From contig NZ_JH976435.1 of assembly GCF_000306965.1 (NCBI RefSeq), positions 462,016-526,015 of the forward strand: DNA of 64,000 nt, written 5' to 3'. This document shows positions 32,275 through 42,484 of the stretch, one piece after another (the stretch's first letter is position 1; every line of letters starts with the position of its first letter). The notes beneath the pieces are model-generated. The model ran no database searches, was not told the origin of the DNA, and was given only the letters and a program-made list of their open reading frames with translations. Made by a program: the position numbers and the translations under genes. The stretch is from Amphibacillus jilinensis Y1 (lineage in GTDB: Bacteria > Bacillota > Bacilli > Bacillales > Amphibacillaceae).

Positions 32275-33282
32275 ATGCAAGACACTCAATATAAGGGCGT
32301 CAATACACTGTTGCGTGTTTATGAAACAAGGCTTTTAACATCTGAAGATTACGAAAAGATGATTCGTGCTGAAGATTTAAAGGAAGCATTGGAAGTATTG
32401 AAAAGCACAGAATATCATATTAATGATTCTGAGATTCTAGAAGATAAAAATTTCGATGCGTTTCTTATGCATCGTCTAAAGGATATTTATGAGGAACTGT
32501 ATAGTGTAACACCTGATTCTGAGTTGATCCAAATTTACACATTACGTTATTCATATCACAACTTAAAAGTATTGTTAAAGCAACGCTTTAAAGATTTAGA
32601 GCTTGAACATTTGCTAATTCCAATTGGCAAATATCCATTAACTACATTAAGAAATTTGGTTAATACGGAGCAATCTGAAGAGTTAAATCCAATTATGGTC
32701 GAAGCTGTACAAGAAGCAATTGCTGATTATGAGATATACGGCCGCATTGAAGCAGCTGATGTGTTTATGGATACGTATTACTATAAACATATGCGAGCGA
32801 TAACCAACCGTCTGGATAATGATACGATTACACGGATGGCAGATGTCATGATTGATTTAGATAACCTATCAACTGTAGTAAGAAGTATTAACCAAGGTAA
32901 ATCTCGGTCATTTTTGCATACGGTATTATCGAGTTCTGGGTCTATATCAAAACATGCAATTATTGAAGCAGCTGATCAAGGTGCAGTCAATGTCATGCAA
33001 CAACTCTTTTTAGATAAACCATATGCTAAACAATTGGAAGCTGTACTAGCAGACTCAAAAGACAGTATAAATTCAATGGTGTTGGATAAAGTGATTGATG
33101 AAATCATTCATGAACTCATGGAGGAAGGTAAGTATCAACCGTTTGGTCCAATGCCTGTGATGGCTTTTATGTTTGCTATAGAAAAAGAAGTAACAAATAT
33201 CCGTTTAATTCTTGTCGGAAAAGACAATCAAATCGAAGAAGAGATCATTAGAGAAAGGATGCGACCCATTTATGGCTCATAA
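32275..33282 (+). CDS. ntpC: V-type ATPase subunit C (d subunit)
   Basis: A 335-aa helical, funnel-shaped protein linking the central stalk to the membrane ring. Family-like segments are [32 protein letters not shown] and the C-terminal [22 protein letters not shown] precedes the ATG. It overlaps the next gene by 11 bases. Confidence 0.93.
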   Translation: MQDTQYKGVNTLLRVYETRLLTSEDYEKMIRAEDLKEALEVLKSTEYHINDSEILEDKNFDAFLMHRLKDIYEELYSVTPDSELIQIYTLRYSYHNLKVLLKQRFKDLELEHLLIPIGKYPLTTLRNLVNTEQSEELNPIMVEAVQEAIADYEIYGRIEAADVFMDTYYYKHMRAITNRLDNDTITRMADVMIDLDNLSTVVRSINQGKSRSFLHTVLSSSGSISKHAIIEAADQGAVNVMQQLFLDKPYAKQLEAVLADSKDSINSMVLDKVIDEIIHELMEEGKYQPFGPMPVMAFMFAIEKEVTNIRLILVGKDNQIEEEIIRERMRPIYGS

Positions 33283-33583
33283 AATTGCTGTAGTAGGAGA
33301 TAAAGATTCGGTGCTTCCTTTTAAGATTCTTGGTTTTGATGTTTTTGCTGCTTCTACACCTCAAAAAGCGCGTGAAACAATTGATTCACTAGCTGATAAA
33401 GATTATGGTGTTATTTACTTAACAGAAGCAATGGCAAAGGAAATACCGGATACGATTAAACGTTATGATGCTGAAGTTCAACCAGCTATTATCTTAATAC
33501 CGAACCATAAGGGTTCACTCAATATCGGTAAAGATCGTATTCAAGATAATGTAGAAAAAGCGGTTGGACAGAACATCTTATAA
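33272..33583 (+). CDS. ntpG: V-type ATPase subunit F (NtpG)
   Basis: A 103-aa central stalk subunit with the typical start [20 protein letters not shown] and a [12 protein letters not shown] strand, ending in a predicted flexible helix. The inner ATG, overlapping ntpC, gives the family length; the open frame extends 20 codons further back into ntpC. Confidence 0.93.
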   Translation: MAHKIAVVGDKDSVLPFKILGFDVFAASTPQKARETIDSLADKDYGVIYLTEAMAKEIPDTIKRYDAEVQPAIILIPNHKGSLNIGKDRIQDNVEKAVGQNIL

Positions 33584-33599
33584 TTAGGAGGGGACTTAT

Positions 33600-35384
33600 T
33601 TGAAGAAAGGGAATATTATCAAAGTTTCCGGTCCTTTAGTAATGGCAGAGGCAATGGAACATGCGAATATCCAAGACCTTTGCTACGTAGGGGACATGAG
33701 ATTAGTAGGTGAGATCATTGAAATGCGTAATGATGTTGCTTCAATCCAAGTATATGAAGAAACCTCTGGTTTAGGTCCAGGTGAACCTGTAGAGACAACG
33801 GGTGAGGCTCTGTCTGTTGAACTAGGACCTGGTATCGTTTCGCAGATGTTTGATGGGATTCAACGCCCACTTGATACATTTAAAGCGAAGACAGATAGTA
33901 ACTTTTTAGTTAGAGGTGTAAATATTTCAGCGCTTGATCGTGATAAGAAATGGGCGTTTACAGCAACAAAAGCTGTCGGAGATCAAGTAGAAGCTGGTGA
34001 CATTGTAGGTACAGTTCAAGAAACTAAAGTTATTGAACATCGTATTATGGTACCTCATGGTGTTAAAGGTACGATCAAATCCATCGAAAATGGCGAATTC
34101 GCCCTGAATGACGTGGTTTACACCATTGAAACTGAAGATGGTGTAAAAGAACAAACACTCTTGCAAAGATGGCCTGTTCGTCGTGGACGTCCATTTAAAC
34201 GAAAGTTAAACCCAGATAAACCAATGCTAACCGGACAACGTGTCATTGACACCTTTTTCCCAATTACTAAAGGTGGAGCTGCAGCTGTCCCTGGGCCATT
34301 CGGTGCGGGTAAAACAGTTGTGCAACACCAAATAGCTAAATTTAGTGATGTGGATCTTGTGGTTTATGTTGGTTGTGGTGAACGTGGAAATGAAATGACA
34401 GACGTATTAAATGAATTCCCAGAATTGATTGATCCAAATACTGGGGAGTCTTTAATGGAACGTACGATTTTAATTGCCAATACATCAAACATGCCTGTTG
34501 CGGCCCGTGAAGCATCTATTTATACAGGGATTACAATTGCTGAGTATTTCCGTGATATGGGGTATAGTGTTGCAATCATGGCCGACTCGACATCCCGTTG
34601 GGCAGAAGCGCTCCGTGAAATGTCTGGTCGTTTAGAAGAAATGCCTGGTGATGAAGGTTATCCTGCATACTTAGGTAGCCGAATTGCTGAATATTACGAG
34701 CGTGCGGGTCGAACACTTTCAATTGGTTCAGAAGACCGTGAAGGAAGTATTACGGCAATTGGAGCGGTATCGCCTCCTGGTGGGGATACATCAGAGCCGG
34801 TTACGCAAAATACATTGCGTGTTGTAAAAGTGTATTGGGCGCTTGATTCATCACTTGCTCAAAAGCGCCACTTCCCGTCAGTAAACTGGTTAACATCCTA
34901 TTCACTTTATTTAAGTGAAGTAGGTCAATTCATGAATGAAGAGTTGAAACAAGATTGGTCAAATATGGTGCAGCATGCCATGAATATTTTACAAGAGGAA
35001 TCTGAATTACAGGAGATTGTTCGTCTTGTCGGTATTGAGTCATTATCAGAAAAAGACCGCATTACAATGGTTATTGCTCAATCATTGAGAGAAGATTACT
35101 TACAACAAAATGCATTCGATGATGTGGATACTTATACATCAAGACAGAAACAATTCTTAATGCTTGATTTAATCCTTTCACTCGAAACAGAGGCGAGAGA
35201 AGCGATGCGTTTGGGCGCTTACTTCAAAGAGATTATCGATGGAACAGAAGACTTACGCGATAAGATTGCTCGAGCGAAGTATATTTCTGAAGATAACCTA
35301 GATGAAATTAGTGCAATTAAACAAGAAATTAAAGATAAAGTACATGATATTGTTGCCGAGGGAGGTATGACGCAAAATGCTTAA
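33600..35384 (+). CDS. ntpA: V-type ATPase catalytic subunit A
   Basis: A 594-aa ATP-hydrolysing or ATP-forming subunit. The P-loop GPFGAGKTV is near residue 232, and the non-homologous insertion that separates A from F-type beta lies before it. [16 protein letters not shown] and [35 protein letters not shown]-type motifs are present (shown here in part). Start is TTG with AGGAGGGG at 33587. It overlaps ntpB by 8 bases. Confidence 0.97.
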   Translation: MKKGNIIKVSGPLVMAEAMEHANIQDLCYVGDMRLVGEIIEMRNDVASIQVYEETSGLGPGEPVETTGEALSVELGPGIVSQMFDGIQRPLDTFKAKTDSNFLVRGVNISALDRDKKWAFTATKAVGDQVEAGDIVGTVQETKVIEHRIMVPHGVKGTIKSIENGEFALNDVVYTIETEDGVKEQTLLQRWPVRRGRPFKRKLNPDKPMLTGQRVIDTFFPITKGGAAAVPGPFGAGKTVVQHQIAKFSDVDLVVYVGCGERGNEMTDVLNEFPELIDPNTGESLMERTILIANTSNMPVAAREASIYTGITIAEYFRDMGYSVAIMADSTSRWAEALREMSGRLEEMPGDEGYPAYLGSRIAEYYERAGRTLSIGSEDREGSITAIGAVSPPGGDTSEPVTQNTLRVVKVYWALDSSLAQKRHFPSVNWLTSYSLYLSEVGQFMNEELKQDWSNMVQHAMNILQEESELQEIVRLVGIESLSEKDRITMVIAQSLREDYLQQNAFDDVDTYTSRQKQFLMLDLILSLETEAREAMRLGAYFKEIIDGTEDLRDKIARAKYISEDNLDEISAIKQEIKDKVHDIVAEGGMTQNA

Positions 35385-36753
35385 GGAATACAAAACAGTT
35401 AGCGAAGTCGTTGGACCTCTGATGGCAGTCGAGCAAGTTGAAGGTGTTAAATTTGATGAGCTTGTTGAAGTTCAAATGCAGACCGGTGAAATTCGACATG
35501 GTCAAGTGTTAGAAGTTGAAGGCGACAAAGCGATGGTTCAGATTTTTGAAGGACCTAGTGGTATTAATATTAAGGATACAAAAGTACGATTCAGAGGGAA
35601 GCCTCTTTCACTTGATGTGTCTGAAGATATGGTCGGTCGTGTTTTCAACGGGATGGGTGAGCCGATTGATAATGGTCCTGAGATCATCCCAGAGTCAAGT
35701 TTAGATGTGAATGGCCAAGCGATTAATCCGATTGCACGTGATTATCCTGATGAGTTTATTCAAACGGGAATATCGGCTATTGACCACTTGAACACATTGG
35801 TTCGTGGACAAAAGTTGCCTGTGTTTTCTGGATCTGGTTTACCGCATAAAGAGTTAGCCGCTCAAATTGCTCGTCAAGCATCTGTATTAAATAGCGATGA
35901 AAAATTTGCGGTTGTTTTTGCAGCGATGGGGATTACCTTCGATGAAGCTGAGTATTTTATGGAAGATTTCCGTAAAACGGGCGCGATTGATCGCTCTGTT
36001 ATGTTTATTAACTTGGCCAATGACCCTGCCATTGAACGTATTGCCACACCTAAAATGGCACTAACAACTGCTGAATACCTAGCCTTTGAAAAAGACATGC
36101 ACGTCCTTGTTATTATGACAGACATGACTTATTATTGTGAGGCATTACGTGAAATTTCAGCAGCACGACGTGAAGTACCTGGACGTCGTGGTTATCCTGG
36201 TTATCTTTATACAAACTTATCTACACTTTATGAACGTGCAGGACGCTTAGTTGGTAAAAAAGGTTCAGTAACTCAAATTCCAATTTTGTCAATGCCAGAG
36301 GATGATATTACTCACCCAATACCTGATTTAACAGGTTATATTACTGAGGGACAAATTATCCTTTCCCGTGATTTAGATAAAGCTGGATATAAACCACCAA
36401 TCAACGTGTTGCCGTCCTTATCGCGTTTGAAAGATAAAGGGACAGGTGAAGGTAAAACAAGAAAAGATCATGCACCAACCATGAACCAGTTATTTGCTGC
36501 TTATGCTAAAGGTAAAGAAGCTAAAGAACTTGCTGTGGTACTTGGTGAGTCTGCATTATCTAAAACAGATAAGTTATATGTTGAATTTACTGATCGATTT
36601 GAGAAAGAATATATTAATCAAGGTTTCTACAAAAATCGCTCAATTGAAGATACGTTAGAACTTGGCTGGCAATTACTTTCTATTTTACCGCGCACTGAAT
36701 TAAAACGAATTAAGAGTGAATTGATCGAAGAGTATATGCCGGAAGGAGAGTGA
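35377..36753 (+). CDS. ntpB: V-type ATPase subunit B
   Basis: A 458-aa non-catalytic nucleotide-site subunit. It has the beta-barrel N-terminal domain and an ATPase fold in which the P-loop is replaced by [15 protein letters not shown], as is normal for [21 protein letters not shown] and [22 protein letters not shown] are conserved stretches (parts quoted). It alternates with A in the hexamer. Confidence 0.97.
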   Translation: MLKEYKTVSEVVGPLMAVEQVEGVKFDELVEVQMQTGEIRHGQVLEVEGDKAMVQIFEGPSGINIKDTKVRFRGKPLSLDVSEDMVGRVFNGMGEPIDNGPEIIPESSLDVNGQAINPIARDYPDEFIQTGISAIDHLNTLVRGQKLPVFSGSGLPHKELAAQIARQASVLNSDEKFAVVFAAMGITFDEAEYFMEDFRKTGAIDRSVMFINLANDPAIERIATPKMALTTAEYLAFEKDMHVLVIMTDMTYYCEALREISAARREVPGRRGYPGYLYTNLSTLYERAGRLVGKKGSVTQIPILSMPEDDITHPIPDLTGYITEGQIILSRDLDKAGYKPPINVLPSLSRLKDKGTGEGKTRKDHAPTMNQLFAAYAKGKEAKELAVVLGESALSKTDKLYVEFTDRFEKEYINQGFYKNRSIEDTLELGWQLLSILPRTELKRIKSELIEEYMPEGE

Positions 36754-36760
36754 TCGGCCC

Positions 36761-37390
36761 ATGGCGAGATTAAATGTCAAGCCAACACGGATGGAGCTAT
36801 CTAACCTTAAAGACCGTTTAGCCATTTCTACTCGAGGTCATAAGCTGTTAAAGGACAAACAGGATGAGTTAATGCGTCAGTTCATTGACTTGATTCGTGA
36901 AAATAACAAGTTAAGAGATGAAGTGGAAAAAGAACTGACCGAAGCAATGCGTGCTTTTGTTGTTGCTAAGTCACTTTTGAATGAATCATTTATTGAAGAA
37001 CTATTTGCTATACCTGATAAATCTGTTTCTTTAAATATTGAAGAAAAGAATATCATGAGTGTTATGGTTCCTGAAATGAATTTTTCTGTTAATGAAGATG
37101 AAAAAGAATCTGAGATGCAGTATGGTCTGCTAAATTCAAATAGTGAATTAGATGATTCCATTGATCGTATTAGCAATATTCTGCCAAAACTCTTAAAGCT
37201 TTCTGAAATCGAAAAAACGTGTCAGTTGATGGCTGATGAAATTGAGAAGACAAGAAGGCGTGTCAATGCACTTGAATACTTGAAGATTCCTCAATTGAAG
37301 GAAACGATTCACTATATTCAAATGAAGCTCGAAGAAAATGAGAGAGCAAGTATTACACGTATTATGAAAGTTAAAGATATGGGCACGTAA
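36761..37390 (+). CDS. ntpD: V-type ATPase subunit D
   Basis: A 209-aa central rotor shaft of two long helices. The family start [18 protein letters not shown] and the C-terminal [17 protein letters not shown] are clear. It is the last gene of the operon and is followed by a strong terminator. The E. hirae extras ntpH and ntpJ (K+ transporter) are absent. Confidence 0.95.
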   Translation: MARLNVKPTRMELSNLKDRLAISTRGHKLLKDKQDELMRQFIDLIRENNKLRDEVEKELTEAMRAFVVAKSLLNESFIEELFAIPDKSVSLNIEEKNIMSVMVPEMNFSVNEDEKESEMQYGLLNSNSELDDSIDRISNILPKLLKLSEIEKTCQLMADEIEKTRRRVNALEYLKIPQLKETIHYIQMKLEENERASITRIMKVKDMGT

Positions 37391-37392
37391 GT

Positions 37393-37427
37393 AAAAAGCT
37401 ATTCGTTATATAACGGATAGCTTTTTT
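37393..37427 (+). terminator. Terminator of the V-ATPase operon
   Basis: AAAAGCTATTCGTTA pairs with TAACGGATAGCTTTT and ends in a T-run. Confidence 0.9.
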
Positions 37428-37450
37428 ATATGTGAGGAAAGTAAAAATTT

Positions 37451-37475
37451 GGCTCTATACTGAATGTGGTGGTGT
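37451..37475 (+). repeat. Left terminal inverted repeat of the ISL3 remnant
   Basis: Matches the right end at 38168-38192 in inverse orientation in about 20 of 25 positions. Confidence 0.75.
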
Positions 37476-37570
37476 CCTCTATCGTGATAGTGTGCAAAAA
37501 AACACACTCATTCTCCCTCTCTTTGTTATCCTAAAGTTGTCGAGACAATAGAAAAAGAGAGGGGCTATGA

Positions 37571-38000
37571 GTGCGGATTCATATGAAATGGAGTAAGAAG
37601 TCATTGTGGAAGTCCCCTTATAAATTGTCAGGGAAAGGACGAGAAAAGGTTGAGAAGCTTTTACAAATGGATCCACGCTTAAAAGAAGCGTATGAGTTAA
37701 AGAACAAATTAGATGAATGGTTTAAGACAAGTGATGAGAAGACAGCTAGAAAAGGAATGGCGGCATGTCTAGAATGGAAGCGTGCTTCTAACATTAATGC
37801 ATTTCACCGCGTAAGAAAAACGTTTATACGTTGGAAACAAGCGATCTTACAATCGTTCATGTATCCATTTAATAATGGTTATATCGAAGGCATAAACAAT
37901 ACGATAAAGGTTTTAAAGCGAGACTCTTGGCATCAAAAATTTTCAACGTTTGAAACATAAAATATTATGGCAACAAGAGGTTAAAAAGGCTCTCGTTTGA
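37571..38000 (+). pseudogene. ISL3-family transposase, C-terminal remnant with frameshift
   Basis: The frame encodes the end of an ISL3 (DDE) transposase, recognised by FNNGYIEGINNTIKVLKRDSW, where the catalytic glutamate lies. After this motif the frame shifts near base 37930. Reading on in the other frame gives GIKNFQRLKHKILWQQEVKKALV and a stop at 37998-38000, the normal transposase tail. The N-terminal two thirds are absent. It is thus broken by both deletion and a single-base shift. Confidence 0.85.
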
Positions 38001-38011
38001 AATAGTACATA

Positions 38012-38123
38012 GCAGAGGAAATATGCGAGACTCCTGCGGAAAAACGGGCGACCGAGACCCCACAGCTGTCTTTGCGAGGAGGCTTGGGCGTTCGTCCGCG
38101 GAAAGCGAGTATATTTCCTCTGC
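38012..38123. repeat. GC-rich palindromic repeat of Bacillaceae type, nested in the IS remnant
   Basis: The ends GCAGAGGAAATAT and ATATTTCCTCTGC are exact inverse complements. The inside reads GCGAGACTCCTGCGGA...GAGACCCCAC...GAGGAGGCTTGGGCG...CCGCGGAAAGCGAGT. I know this wording from very abundant intergenic repeats in many Bacillus-related genomes; the identity is from memory. Its GC content is well above its surroundings. It lies between the transposase stop and the right inverted repeat. Confidence 0.75.
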
Positions 38124-38167
38124 GGCTTAGTAAGCTTTTAACAAAGATGAACGGTGGAGTGAACATT

Positions 38168-38192
38168 ACACCACCACATTTGAGAGAGAACC
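38168..38192 (-). repeat. Right terminal inverted repeat of the ISL3 remnant
   Basis: Partner of 37451-37475; contains ACACCACCACATT. Confidence 0.75.
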
Positions 38193-38228
38193 AATTTTAA
38201 TTAGGAAGATGGTTAGGTCTAAATACAT

Positions 38229-38276
38229 AAAAAACTAACACATCGCTTGTACTTTAGCAAGATGCATTAGTTTTTT
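38229..38276. terminator. Terminator of dapA
   Basis: AAAAAACTAA...GCTTG pairs with CAAG...TTAGTTTTTT, with small internal loops. On the minus strand it ends dapA; the symmetric A/T-runs make it bidirectional. Confidence 0.8.
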
Positions 38277-38284
38277 ATTGTAGA

Positions 38285-39172
38285 TTATCCGACTTTCTTA
38301 GTTTTAATCATGCGTAGCGCTTCTTTTACTATGCTATATTCTACTTCATTTAAAGGCACGAGTGGAAGACGTACGGTTCCGACATTAAAACCGTTTAAAG
38401 TTAAAGCTGCTTTTACAGCTGTTGGATTAGGAGCAATAAACAATGCCTTTATCAATGGTGCCAACTGTTGTTGAATCATATTCGCATGTTTAATATCTCC
38501 TCGATTATAGGTACTGATCATATCCTGCATCTGATCACCAGCGATATGTGATGTAACGGATACAGCCCCATGCCCACCGATAGATAGAATGGGTAATAAT
38601 AAATCGTCATCACCACTATAAATATAAAAATCATCAGCTGTACTTGCAATCACTTGACTGATTGCATCTAAGTCCCCAGTAGCTTCTTTTATAGCTACAA
38701 TATTATCAATCTCAGCTAGACGTAAAATCGTGTCTACATCTAGCTTTACAACCGTTCTGCCAGGTATATTATAAAGCATTACTGGGAGACAAGTCGATTG
38801 AGCGATCGCTCGAAAATGTTGAAACATACCTTCTTGAGACGGCTTGTTATAATATGGTGTAACGAGCATGACACCATCTGCTCCAAGCGTTTCTGCTTGT
38901 TGAGTCATAAAGATTGACGCTTGGGTGTTATTAGAACCAGTTCCAGCAATAACAGGAACGCGATGATTGACTTGTTTAATAACAAATTGAAGAAACTCGG
39001 CTTTCTCCTCTGATGTTAAAGTTGGTGATTCACCTGTTGTTCCATTAACAACAAAACCATCTGTTCCGTTTTCAAGTAAGTGCTCGATGAGCTGCGTAGT
39101 CAATTGATAGTTGATCGTCCCATTGTTGTTAAATGGTGTAACCAATGCAGTTAATAACCTTCCAAAATTCAT
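38285..39172 (-). CDS. dapA: 4-hydroxy-tetrahydrodipicolinate synthase
   Basis: A 295-aa barrel enzyme condensing pyruvate with aspartate semialdehyde, the first committed lysine/diaminopimelate step. The Schiff-base lysine is in VAIKEATGD near residue 160 and the catalytic tyrosine in LYNIPGRTV near residue 132. VNGTTGESPTLT is the substrate loop. AAGAGGTG lies before the ATG. It is monocistronic on the minus strand and preceded by a lysine riboswitch. Confidence 0.96.
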   Translation of the reverse strand: MNFGRLLTALVTPFNNNGTINYQLTTQLIEHLLENGTDGFVVNGTTGESPTLTSEEKAEFLQFVIKQVNHRVPVIAGTGSNNTQASIFMTQQAETLGADGVMLVTPYYNKPSQEGMFQHFRAIAQSTCLPVMLYNIPGRTVVKLDVDTILRLAEIDNIVAIKEATGDLDAISQVIASTADDFYIYSGDDDLLLPILSIGGHGAVSVTSHIAGDQMQDMISTYNRGDIKHANMIQQQLAPLIKALFIAPNPTAVKAALTLNGFNVGTVRLPLVPLNEVEYSIVKEALRMIKTKKVG

Positions 39173-39181
39173 AAAAATTCA

Positions 39182-39222
39182 CCTCTTATTCGTATTTGAA
39201 ACCGTCATGAACGAATGAGAGG
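39182..39222 (-). promoter_or_regulatory. Hairpin sequestering the dapA ribosome binding site
   Basis: On the minus strand CCTCTCATTCGT (39222-39211) pairs with ACGAATAAGAGG (39193-39182) except for one position. The second arm contains the AAGAGG of the dapA ribosome binding site, so this hairpin would hide it. Confidence 0.65.
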
Positions 39223-39312
39223 CTACCTCAGAAAACCATCAATAAAGCACAAAAAACAGCGCACGAAAGCAATCGGCAGCTGCATCAATAAAATGACTCA
39301 TCTATGATGCGT

Positions 39313-39488
39313 GAGATAGCCCTCCATATAGTTAACAACTATATGACAGTATAGTATTTGTTCAACCCTATACCAGCGAAATAAAGGATAAGCCTTATTT
39401 TACTTCGGCAAACAAGCCTTTTCATGATGTTCATCGATACTTACCTATCTCATCATCATGTACTAATCTTAATTTGCACCTCTATACC
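39313..39488 (-). promoter_or_regulatory. Lysine riboswitch (L-box) of dapA
   Basis: Read on the minus strand the leader shows L-box landmarks in order: TATAGAGGTGC, TTAGTA, AAAAGGC...GCCGAAGTA, GCTGGTATAGGGTTG, CTGTCATATAG and GGAGGGCTATCTC. The first and last blocks form P1. Lysine binding is known to shut such genes off. The downstream 39223-39312 part is the expression platform. This leader and a repeat copy fill most of the 39173-39824 gap. Confidence 0.92.
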
Positions 39489-39522
39489 CACTTCAATAAT
39501 TGATTGAAGTAAATGTGATTAT

Positions 39523-39551
39523 ACTATACCAAAAATGTCATGCACTGACAA
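39523..39551 (-). promoter_or_regulatory. Promoter of the dapA leader
   Basis: Minus strand TTGTCA (39551-39546), a 17-base spacer, TATAGT (39528-39523), about 35 bases before the riboswitch. Confidence 0.6.
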
Positions 39552-39610
39552 TAACGTTTATTCAAAAAATGATATTGAGTGAAATAAAGTCAAGCTTATC
39601 TATTTAGGGG

Positions 39611-39659
39611 AGAGGTAACGGCTGTAATGGCCTGATTCACGCAACGATCAATCAGTGGA
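39611..39659 (+). repeat. Dispersed intergenic repeat, module B partial copy
   Basis: Contains TAACGGCTGTAATGG then TGATTCACGCAACGATCAATCAGTGG, matching the copy at 11926-11963. The second half is missing. The rest of the gap up to 39824 is AT-rich without a visible feature. Confidence 0.65.
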
Positions 39660-39824
39660 AGAAGAACACAAAAACACACTTATTAAAAGAAGAATTTGTG
39701 CAATACTATTGACATAAATACTTTTTATGCATAAAATAACTATTAACTATTTTAATTGATGATTCGAACTATTCTGTCAATTATATAGGGAATACACATT
39801 TTACAATAAAGGTGGTGTCAAAGC

Positions 39825-40163
39825 ATGGGAACGCAAAACAAGCAACAAGTGCAAATTGGTGATTGGGTTAAATTGCAATCGAGTAAAGGTGAACGTATTC
39901 ATGGTTATGTTGAAAAGCACACAGGGAATAATCAGGTGTTACAACTTCGTGTCGTAACAAGTGATAATCATTTGCTGGCTGGTCATAGCATTCAAGTACA
40001 ATTAGACAAACTTGAAAGAGAAACACCTTTTACACGCTATACACTAGCGGAACTAGAGCAATTGATCGACCTTGCCTTGTTAACAAATGACAAAGCATGG
40101 TTTGACGCATTATCTACACAATATAAACACTTACATTCGGAATTAACTGAAATCATAACTTAG
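39825..40163 (+). CDS. IDEAL-domain small protein
   Basis: A 112-aa protein. The C-terminal stretch LIDLALLTNDKAWFDALS (about residues 80-97) fits the short IDEAL domain found in Bacillaceae proteins such as YpiB. The N-terminal 60 residues form a beta-rich, KOW/Tudor-like segment (IGDWVKLQSSKGERIHGYV). Role unknown. AAAGGTGGTG precedes the ATG, and a terminator follows. Confidence 0.75.
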   Translation: MGTQNKQQVQIGDWVKLQSSKGERIHGYVEKHTGNNQVLQLRVVTSDNHLLAGHSIQVQLDKLERETPFTRYTLAELEQLIDLALLTNDKAWFDALSTQYKHLHSELTEIIT

Positions 40164-40190
40164 GTTGTACAGCTTCACAGCATTAACTAT

Positions 40191-40233
40191 AAAAATCATC
40201 ATTTCCCGCTTAGTCAGGAGATGATGATTTTTT
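40191..40233 (+). terminator. Terminator of the IDEAL-domain gene
   Basis: AAAAATCATCAT pairs with ATGATGATTTTTT. Confidence 0.85.
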
Positions 40234-40266
40234 GTTGACTTAGAACCATTTTAATCGTGTTGAACA

Positions 40267-40295
40267 TTGACAAGCCTGTTATTCTATGTTAAAAA
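40267..40295 (+). promoter_or_regulatory. Promoter of htpG
   Basis: TTGACA at 40267-40272, a 17-base spacer and TAAAAA at 40290-40295, just before the CIRCE element. Confidence 0.6.
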
Positions 40296-40302
40296 ATATA
40301 TG

Positions 40303-40329
40303 TTAGCACTCAGTACTTTAAAGTGCTAA
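40303..40329 (+). promoter_or_regulatory. CIRCE element (HrcA operator) of htpG
   Basis: TTAGCACTC-N9-AAGTGCTAA matches the CIRCE consensus TTAGCACTC-N9-GAGTGCTAA with one difference. HrcA binding here would repress htpG until heat or misfolding stress. Confidence 0.93.
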
Positions 40330-40360
40330 TTCAATATTTTATTTTGAAAGGGAGATTGAA

Positions 40361-42238
40361 ATGGCTAAACAGCAATTTGAAGCAGAATCAAAGCGTTTGT
40401 TAGATATGATGATTAATTCAATTTATTCTAAACGAGAAGTTTTTTTACGAGAATTAATTTCAAATGCAAGTGATGCAATTGATAAAATGTACTACCGTGC
40501 TTTAACCGATGAGTCTATTACATTTAATCAATCGGATTATTACATAAGAATCGACGTCGACAAAGAGAAGCGTCAGTTAACGGTTTCTGATACAGGTGTA
40601 GGGATGACCAAGGACGAATTAGAAAGCAACTTAGGTATTATTGCAAAAAGTGGTTCGTTAGCTTTTAAAAATGAGAATGAAATTAAAGATGGCCATGATA
40701 TTATTGGACAATTTGGTGTCGGCTTCTATGCTGCTTTTATGGTGGCAGATGAAGTCTCTGTTAAATCAAAAGCACTGGGAGATAGCCAGGCTTATTTATG
40801 GCATTCTGAAGGTGCGGATGGGTATAGTATCGAATCATGCGATAAGGAAACGATCGGTACAGATATTACATTGACCATTAAACAAAGCGAAGATGACGAT
40901 GACTTTGATCAGTTTCTTGATCCTCATCAACTTCAGACCATTGTTAAAAAATACTCTGATTTCATACGTTACCCTATTAAGATGGAAGTGTCAGAGCAAA
41001 GACTTAAAGAAGGTTCCGAAGATGATTATGAAACGGTGATTGAAGATAAAACGATTAATAGTATGGTTCCTATTTGGAAAAAGAATAAAGCTGAACTAAC
41101 TGATGAAGATTATCATCAATTTTATAATGAAAAACATTATGGATTCGATCAACCACTAGAGTATATTCATGTAAGTGTCGACGGTAACGTTAGATATCAG
41201 GCCATTTTGTATATTCCTGAATCAGCTCCTTACAACTATTATTCTGCTGAATACGAAAAAGGATTGGAACTATATTCAAATGGTGTTTTAATTATGAATA
41301 AAGCCCCTGAATTACTACCTGATTATTTCAGCTTTGTGAAGGGCTTAGTTGATTCAGAAGATCTGTCGTTAAATATTTCTAGAGAGATGCTTCAACACGA
41401 TCGACAATTAAAGTTAATTGAAAAAAATCTTGTTAAAAAGATTAAGCAAGAATTAACTAAAATGCTTCGTAATGAACGTGAAAAGTATGAGAAGTTTTAT
41501 CAAGCATTTGGTCGCCAACTTAAATATGGAGTTTATAGTGATTTTGGGCAAAATAAAGAGACATTAAAAGATCTATTACTTTTTTATTCATCAACCGAAG
41601 AAAAATTAGTGACGCTAGCAGAATATGTAGAAAGAATGAAAGAAGAGCAGCCATTTATTTATTATGCTACTGGTGAAACTAATGCTCGAATCGAAAGATT
41701 ACCACAAACAGAAATAGTTAAAGATAAAGGATATGAAATTTTATATTTCACAGACGATATTGACGAATTTGCGATTAAAATGCTTGCTGAATATGAAGGC
41801 AAGTCATTTAAATCTGTATCAAGTGGTGATCTTGGCTTAGAAGATGATGATAAAGATGAAGAACAATCTGTTTCAGAAACAGATCAAGCTATTTTTGATA
41901 AAATGAAAGATATACTTTCGAATAAAGTTAGTGATGTTCGTCGATCTAAACGATTGAAAACACATCCTGTTTGTTTAAGTAATGAAGGTGATATTTCAAT
42001 TGAGATGGAGAAAGTTTTAAGTATGATGCCTGATAATCAAGGTATTCAAGCAGATAAAGTATTAGAAATTAATACAAACCATGAAATCTTCCAATCGGTT
42101 AAAGCTGCTTTTGAAACAGATCAAGATAAGGTTGAATCATATACCAATATTTTATATAACCAAGCTTTATTGATTGAAGGTTTACCAGTAGAGGACCCAA
42201 TCAGCTACACAAATGATGTCTGGAAAGTTATGAAATAG
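40361..42238 (+). CDS. htpG: Molecular chaperone HtpG (Hsp90)
   Basis: A 625-aa cytosolic Hsp90. The N-terminal ATPase domain (1-225) carries [24 protein letters not shown] and [15 protein letters not shown]. The middle domain includes [19 protein letters not shown] with its catalytic arginine. The C-terminal dimerisation domain covers about 500-625. The gene is monocistronic under a CIRCE operator, unlike B. subtilis where htpG is not in the HrcA class. Confidence 0.96.
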   Translation: MAKQQFEAESKRLLDMMINSIYSKREVFLRELISNASDAIDKMYYRALTDESITFNQSDYYIRIDVDKEKRQLTVSDTGVGMTKDELESNLGIIAKSGSLAFKNENEIKDGHDIIGQFGVGFYAAFMVADEVSVKSKALGDSQAYLWHSEGADGYSIESCDKETIGTDITLTIKQSEDDDDFDQFLDPHQLQTIVKKYSDFIRYPIKMEVSEQRLKEGSEDDYETVIEDKTINSMVPIWKKNKAELTDEDYHQFYNEKHYGFDQPLEYIHVSVDGNVRYQAILYIPESAPYNYYSAEYEKGLELYSNGVLIMNKAPELLPDYFSFVKGLVDSEDLSLNISREMLQHDRQLKLIEKNLVKKIKQELTKMLRNEREKYEKFYQAFGRQLKYGVYSDFGQNKETLKDLLLFYSSTEEKLVTLAEYVERMKEEQPFIYYATGETNARIERLPQTEIVKDKGYEILYFTDDIDEFAIKMLAEYEGKSFKSVSSGDLGLEDDDKDEEQSVSETDQAIFDKMKDILSNKVSDVRRSKRLKTHPVCLSNEGDISIEMEKVLSMMPDNQGIQADKVLEINTNHEIFQSVKAAFETDQDKVESYTNILYNQALLIEGLPVEDPISYTNDVWKVMK

Positions 42239-42241
42239 GGC

Positions 42242-42269
42242 TTGACATTTATTGCCGTCATGTTATGGT
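42242..42269 (+). promoter_or_regulatory. Promoter of the tenA leader
   Basis: TTGACA at 42242-42247, a 16-base spacer, TATGGT at 42264-42269, about 30 bases before the TPP aptamer. Confidence 0.6.
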
Positions 42270-42300
42270 GTAAATAGTGAAAAAATTAATAGAGCAATTA

Positions 42301-42394
42301 CCACTAGGGGTGTCACCTTTGTAGTGACTGAGATTGAAGTAATGCTTCGAGACCCTTGGAACCTGATCTAGTTTAGGCTAGCGTAGGGAAGTGG
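42301..42394 (+). promoter_or_regulatory. TPP riboswitch (THI box) of tenA
   Basis: Conserved blocks appear in order: CCACTAGGGGTGTC, GTGACTGAGA, GACCCTTGGAACCTGATCTAG, TTAGGCTAGCGTAGGGAAGTGG. The end blocks form P1. It is followed by a weak hairpin and TTTTT (42423-42460), probably a thiamine-pyrophosphate-dependent terminator. Confidence 0.95.
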
Positions 42395-42422
42395 CGGGTC
42401 ACCTTGTTTGATCCTTGTTATA

Positions 42423-42460
42423 TCACCACTTTTCTTACGTTTGTAGGGGGAGTGGTTTTT
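42423..42460 (+). terminator. Putative riboswitch-controlled terminator before tenA
   Basis: CACCACT pairs with AGTGGT across an interior of mixed pairing, followed by TTTTT. The stem is short, so the limits are approximate. Confidence 0.5.
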
Positions 42461-42484
42461 GTCATTTATGGGAGGAGAAGGACA

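Larger units (their letters stand above)
37451..38192. mobile_element. Decayed ISL3-family insertion sequence
   Basis: Imperfect 25-bp terminal inverted repeats bound this segment: 37451-37475 (GGCTCTATACTGAATGTGG...) and the complement at 38168-38192 (GGTTCTCTCTCAAATGTGG...), sharing the block AATGTGGTGGTGT. Inside lies a 3' fragment of an ISL3-type transposase, and a GC-rich repeat follows it. Most of the transposase gene is missing, so the element cannot move by itself. Flanking AT-rich octamers do not form a clear target duplication. Confidence 0.75.

Noticed and set aside
37443-38200. An 8-bp target duplication around the ISL3 relic
   Set aside because: The flanks (AAAAATTT and AATTTTAA) are both AT-rich but not identical, so no duplication can be claimed.
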